The notes under the pieces were generated by a model. It made no database searches. It had not been told where the DNA came from and saw only the letters and a list, made by a program, of their open reading frames with translations. From an uncultured Phascolarctobacterium sp. (GTDB taxonomy: Bacteria > Bacillota > Negativicutes > Acidaminococcales > Acidaminococcaceae): a DNA stretch of 24,068 bases. The DNA lies in the NCBI GenBank assembly GCA_900554395.1, contig USHB01000001.1:1-24068 (forward strand), in the 5' to 3' direction. A program made the position numbers and the translations under genes. Positions 24,001 to 24,068 of this stretch are shown piece by piece (within the stretch, counting starts at the first letter, position 1; every line of letters begins with the position of its first letter).

Positions 24001-24068
24001 ACAACTTTACCGCCGCTTACTTCCGCTTCAAAATCAACATTATTCATCAGCAAGTCGCGCCAGCCCAA
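21021..24068 (-). CDS. tamB: TamB family outer-membrane assembly/lipid transport protein, C-terminal part (5' end outside window)
   Basis: The last 1015 codons are present and the frame is open to the right edge, so the N-terminal signal anchor lies beyond it. TamB-like proteins of the AsmA-like superfamily bridge the periplasm as a long beta-taco groove. They are linked to phospholipid transport and, with TamA, to outer-membrane protein assembly. The sequence is repetitive beta-strand with recurring pieces such as LDLSGSLENPQGTARLEL, VTLAGTLEEPLVYGEIMMHGG and GPLSAPSVEGSVML. The C-terminal TamB domain is clear: VKADKGTITYLRTPFEI, PTVNLDATARFRRYDIFLRV, VTGPLEQMQMILRSDPSLTK and the end EDWYGVEYKVTF, a barrel-like final strand with Phe. 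No tamA is visible nearby; bamA and the POTRA-like barrel protein downstream are the obvious partner candidates. Confidence 0.92.
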   Translation of the reverse strand: MGWRDLLMNNVDFEAEVSGGKVVVEKFAAFAGDGGAMNLTAQATFDGSFSGSGRMSDFPLDSFFAAAGQNGSGTASAGFNFSGDLSGIDFYANTQVKNVHVAGLVFPEAYGKISMADSVVQLTDYRVEMEQGYNLINGFVDIGGAEPVLGITVSTSGIRAEPLVAVAAPDVKLTGNIDNEISIMGPLSAPSVEGSVMLTDGSAEGFLIDQISGAYYYAPDGSLRLTSGYIKALSTEASLSGTMDAAQNLDFTVDITDMDLSTLPIRDETIALNGFVSAHGSLTGTLTQPRFDGSISSDSVLINGEELKNIMGTLSADGQHNNHVEASFEQSPDGMFAAELDLDAVEEVLTGNVEFMYGNLRSIMKMAKVDLDIDGVADGRLNINPRGKGSGIFADMRVSDIKVKDVSYDAMRFKGRLQNGILNFDELKLTESVPEEQKGTENALAPEPGSLTAGGWVNLHNHSLDIKARAYNANPAIVPALLDYPLELGGKIDMAVDLSGSLENPQGTARLELIEGSVEGIGFDALTVQMSLANDTLKLDHAQINKDIYKLTASGDMPLDLLRSKEQRRNPAAAMNIKLNLDNARLGLLHLLTPMVEWGVGETLGSVTLAGTLEEPLVYGEIMMHGGSLKLRDAYTIFDNINLDVDFTGNEIALNEFSVQMGDGTVTASGNYALRADEDKTYVINAIFKDAEFASEIFTGRINGTAGISPQRYFTRTDGANGNRGGVGYRPFIKADIRLDDVLVNMPTIPELSEGSSNYGLDVKVTLGPKIHLYNKYLYDLWLSGGLHVTGSTVYTNINGNVKADKGTITYLRTPFEIHNASVAWPVPGDILPTVNLDATARFRRYDIFLRVTGPLEQMQMILRSDPSLTKDQIIKMLTLQREVTGTDQGVTQDDFQNLMTVGLEMTVLGDVEEIFKETLGLNEFMIYSGRLRTGHSLSQESGELTEDEKDQYNILVSKYLTDNLLVGYTVSDDSEHESIFAQYDISRHMSINYERNKDYNTTEDWYGVEYKVTF

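Noticed and set aside
1..24068. Mobile elements, CRISPR arrays, tRNA or rRNA genes
   Set aside because: No transposase, integrase, direct-repeat array or structural RNA pattern was found. Coding density and strand bias are uniform, so the locus looks like native core genome.

Overview
All recognisable genes lie on the minus strand. They form one dense outer-membrane and lipopolysaccharide locus, so transcription runs from the right edge to the left edge. The gene content is diderm (lipid A, Kdo, BamA, Skp/OmpH, TamB). The Shine-Dalgarno sites are strong AAAGGAGG types, LpxI replaces LpxH, and fabZ is embedded in the lpx run. Together these point to a Negativicutes bacterium, the Gram-negative-staining Firmicutes. 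I would guess an Acidaminococcaceae-like member, but genus cannot be settled from this window.

Right third (about 14.0-24.1 kb): envelope protein export and assembly. The order of transcription is a 5'-truncated tamB, a sigma-70-family factor, a small single-pass membrane protein, bamA with a long low-complexity N-terminal extension and three POTRA domains, an unrecognised 420-residue outer-membrane barrel protein with POTRA-like periplasmic modules, then three tandem OmpH/Skp-like genes, two of which look like lipoproteins.

Middle (about 7.7-14.0 kb): lipid A synthesis. It runs lpxD, a late acyltransferase (LpxL/HtrB type), lpxC, fabZ, a structured 178-bp gap, lpxA, lpxI, a terminator with an overlapping promoter, then lpxB. 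These genes make lipid A disaccharide from UDP-GlcNAc and 3-hydroxyacyl-ACP.

Left third (about 1-7.7 kb): msbA (lipid A flippase), a fused waaA-lpxK gene (Kdo transferase plus lipid A 4'-kinase), kdsB, kdsA, kdsD and kdsC (Kdo synthesis and activation), and the first 90 codons of a second LpxL-type acyltransferase that runs off the left edge. Many junctions overlap (ATGA at lpxC/fabZ, lpxB/msbA and waaA-lpxK/kdsB; TAATG at kdsD/kdsC and kdsC/acyltransferase), as expected for translationally coupled operons.

Sequence signals suggest the locus is split into several transcription units. Promoter-like elements precede the small membrane protein/bamA block, the ompH block and lpxB, and less clearly lpxA. 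Intrinsic terminators lie before lpxD and before lpxB. No RNA genes, insertion sequences, CRISPR arrays or prophage traces were seen. No gap without a gene exceeds 180 bp. The least explained items are the POTRA-like barrel protein, the sigma factor/membrane protein pair, the tandem lipoprotein Skp paralogs and the palindromic fabZ-lpxA gap.
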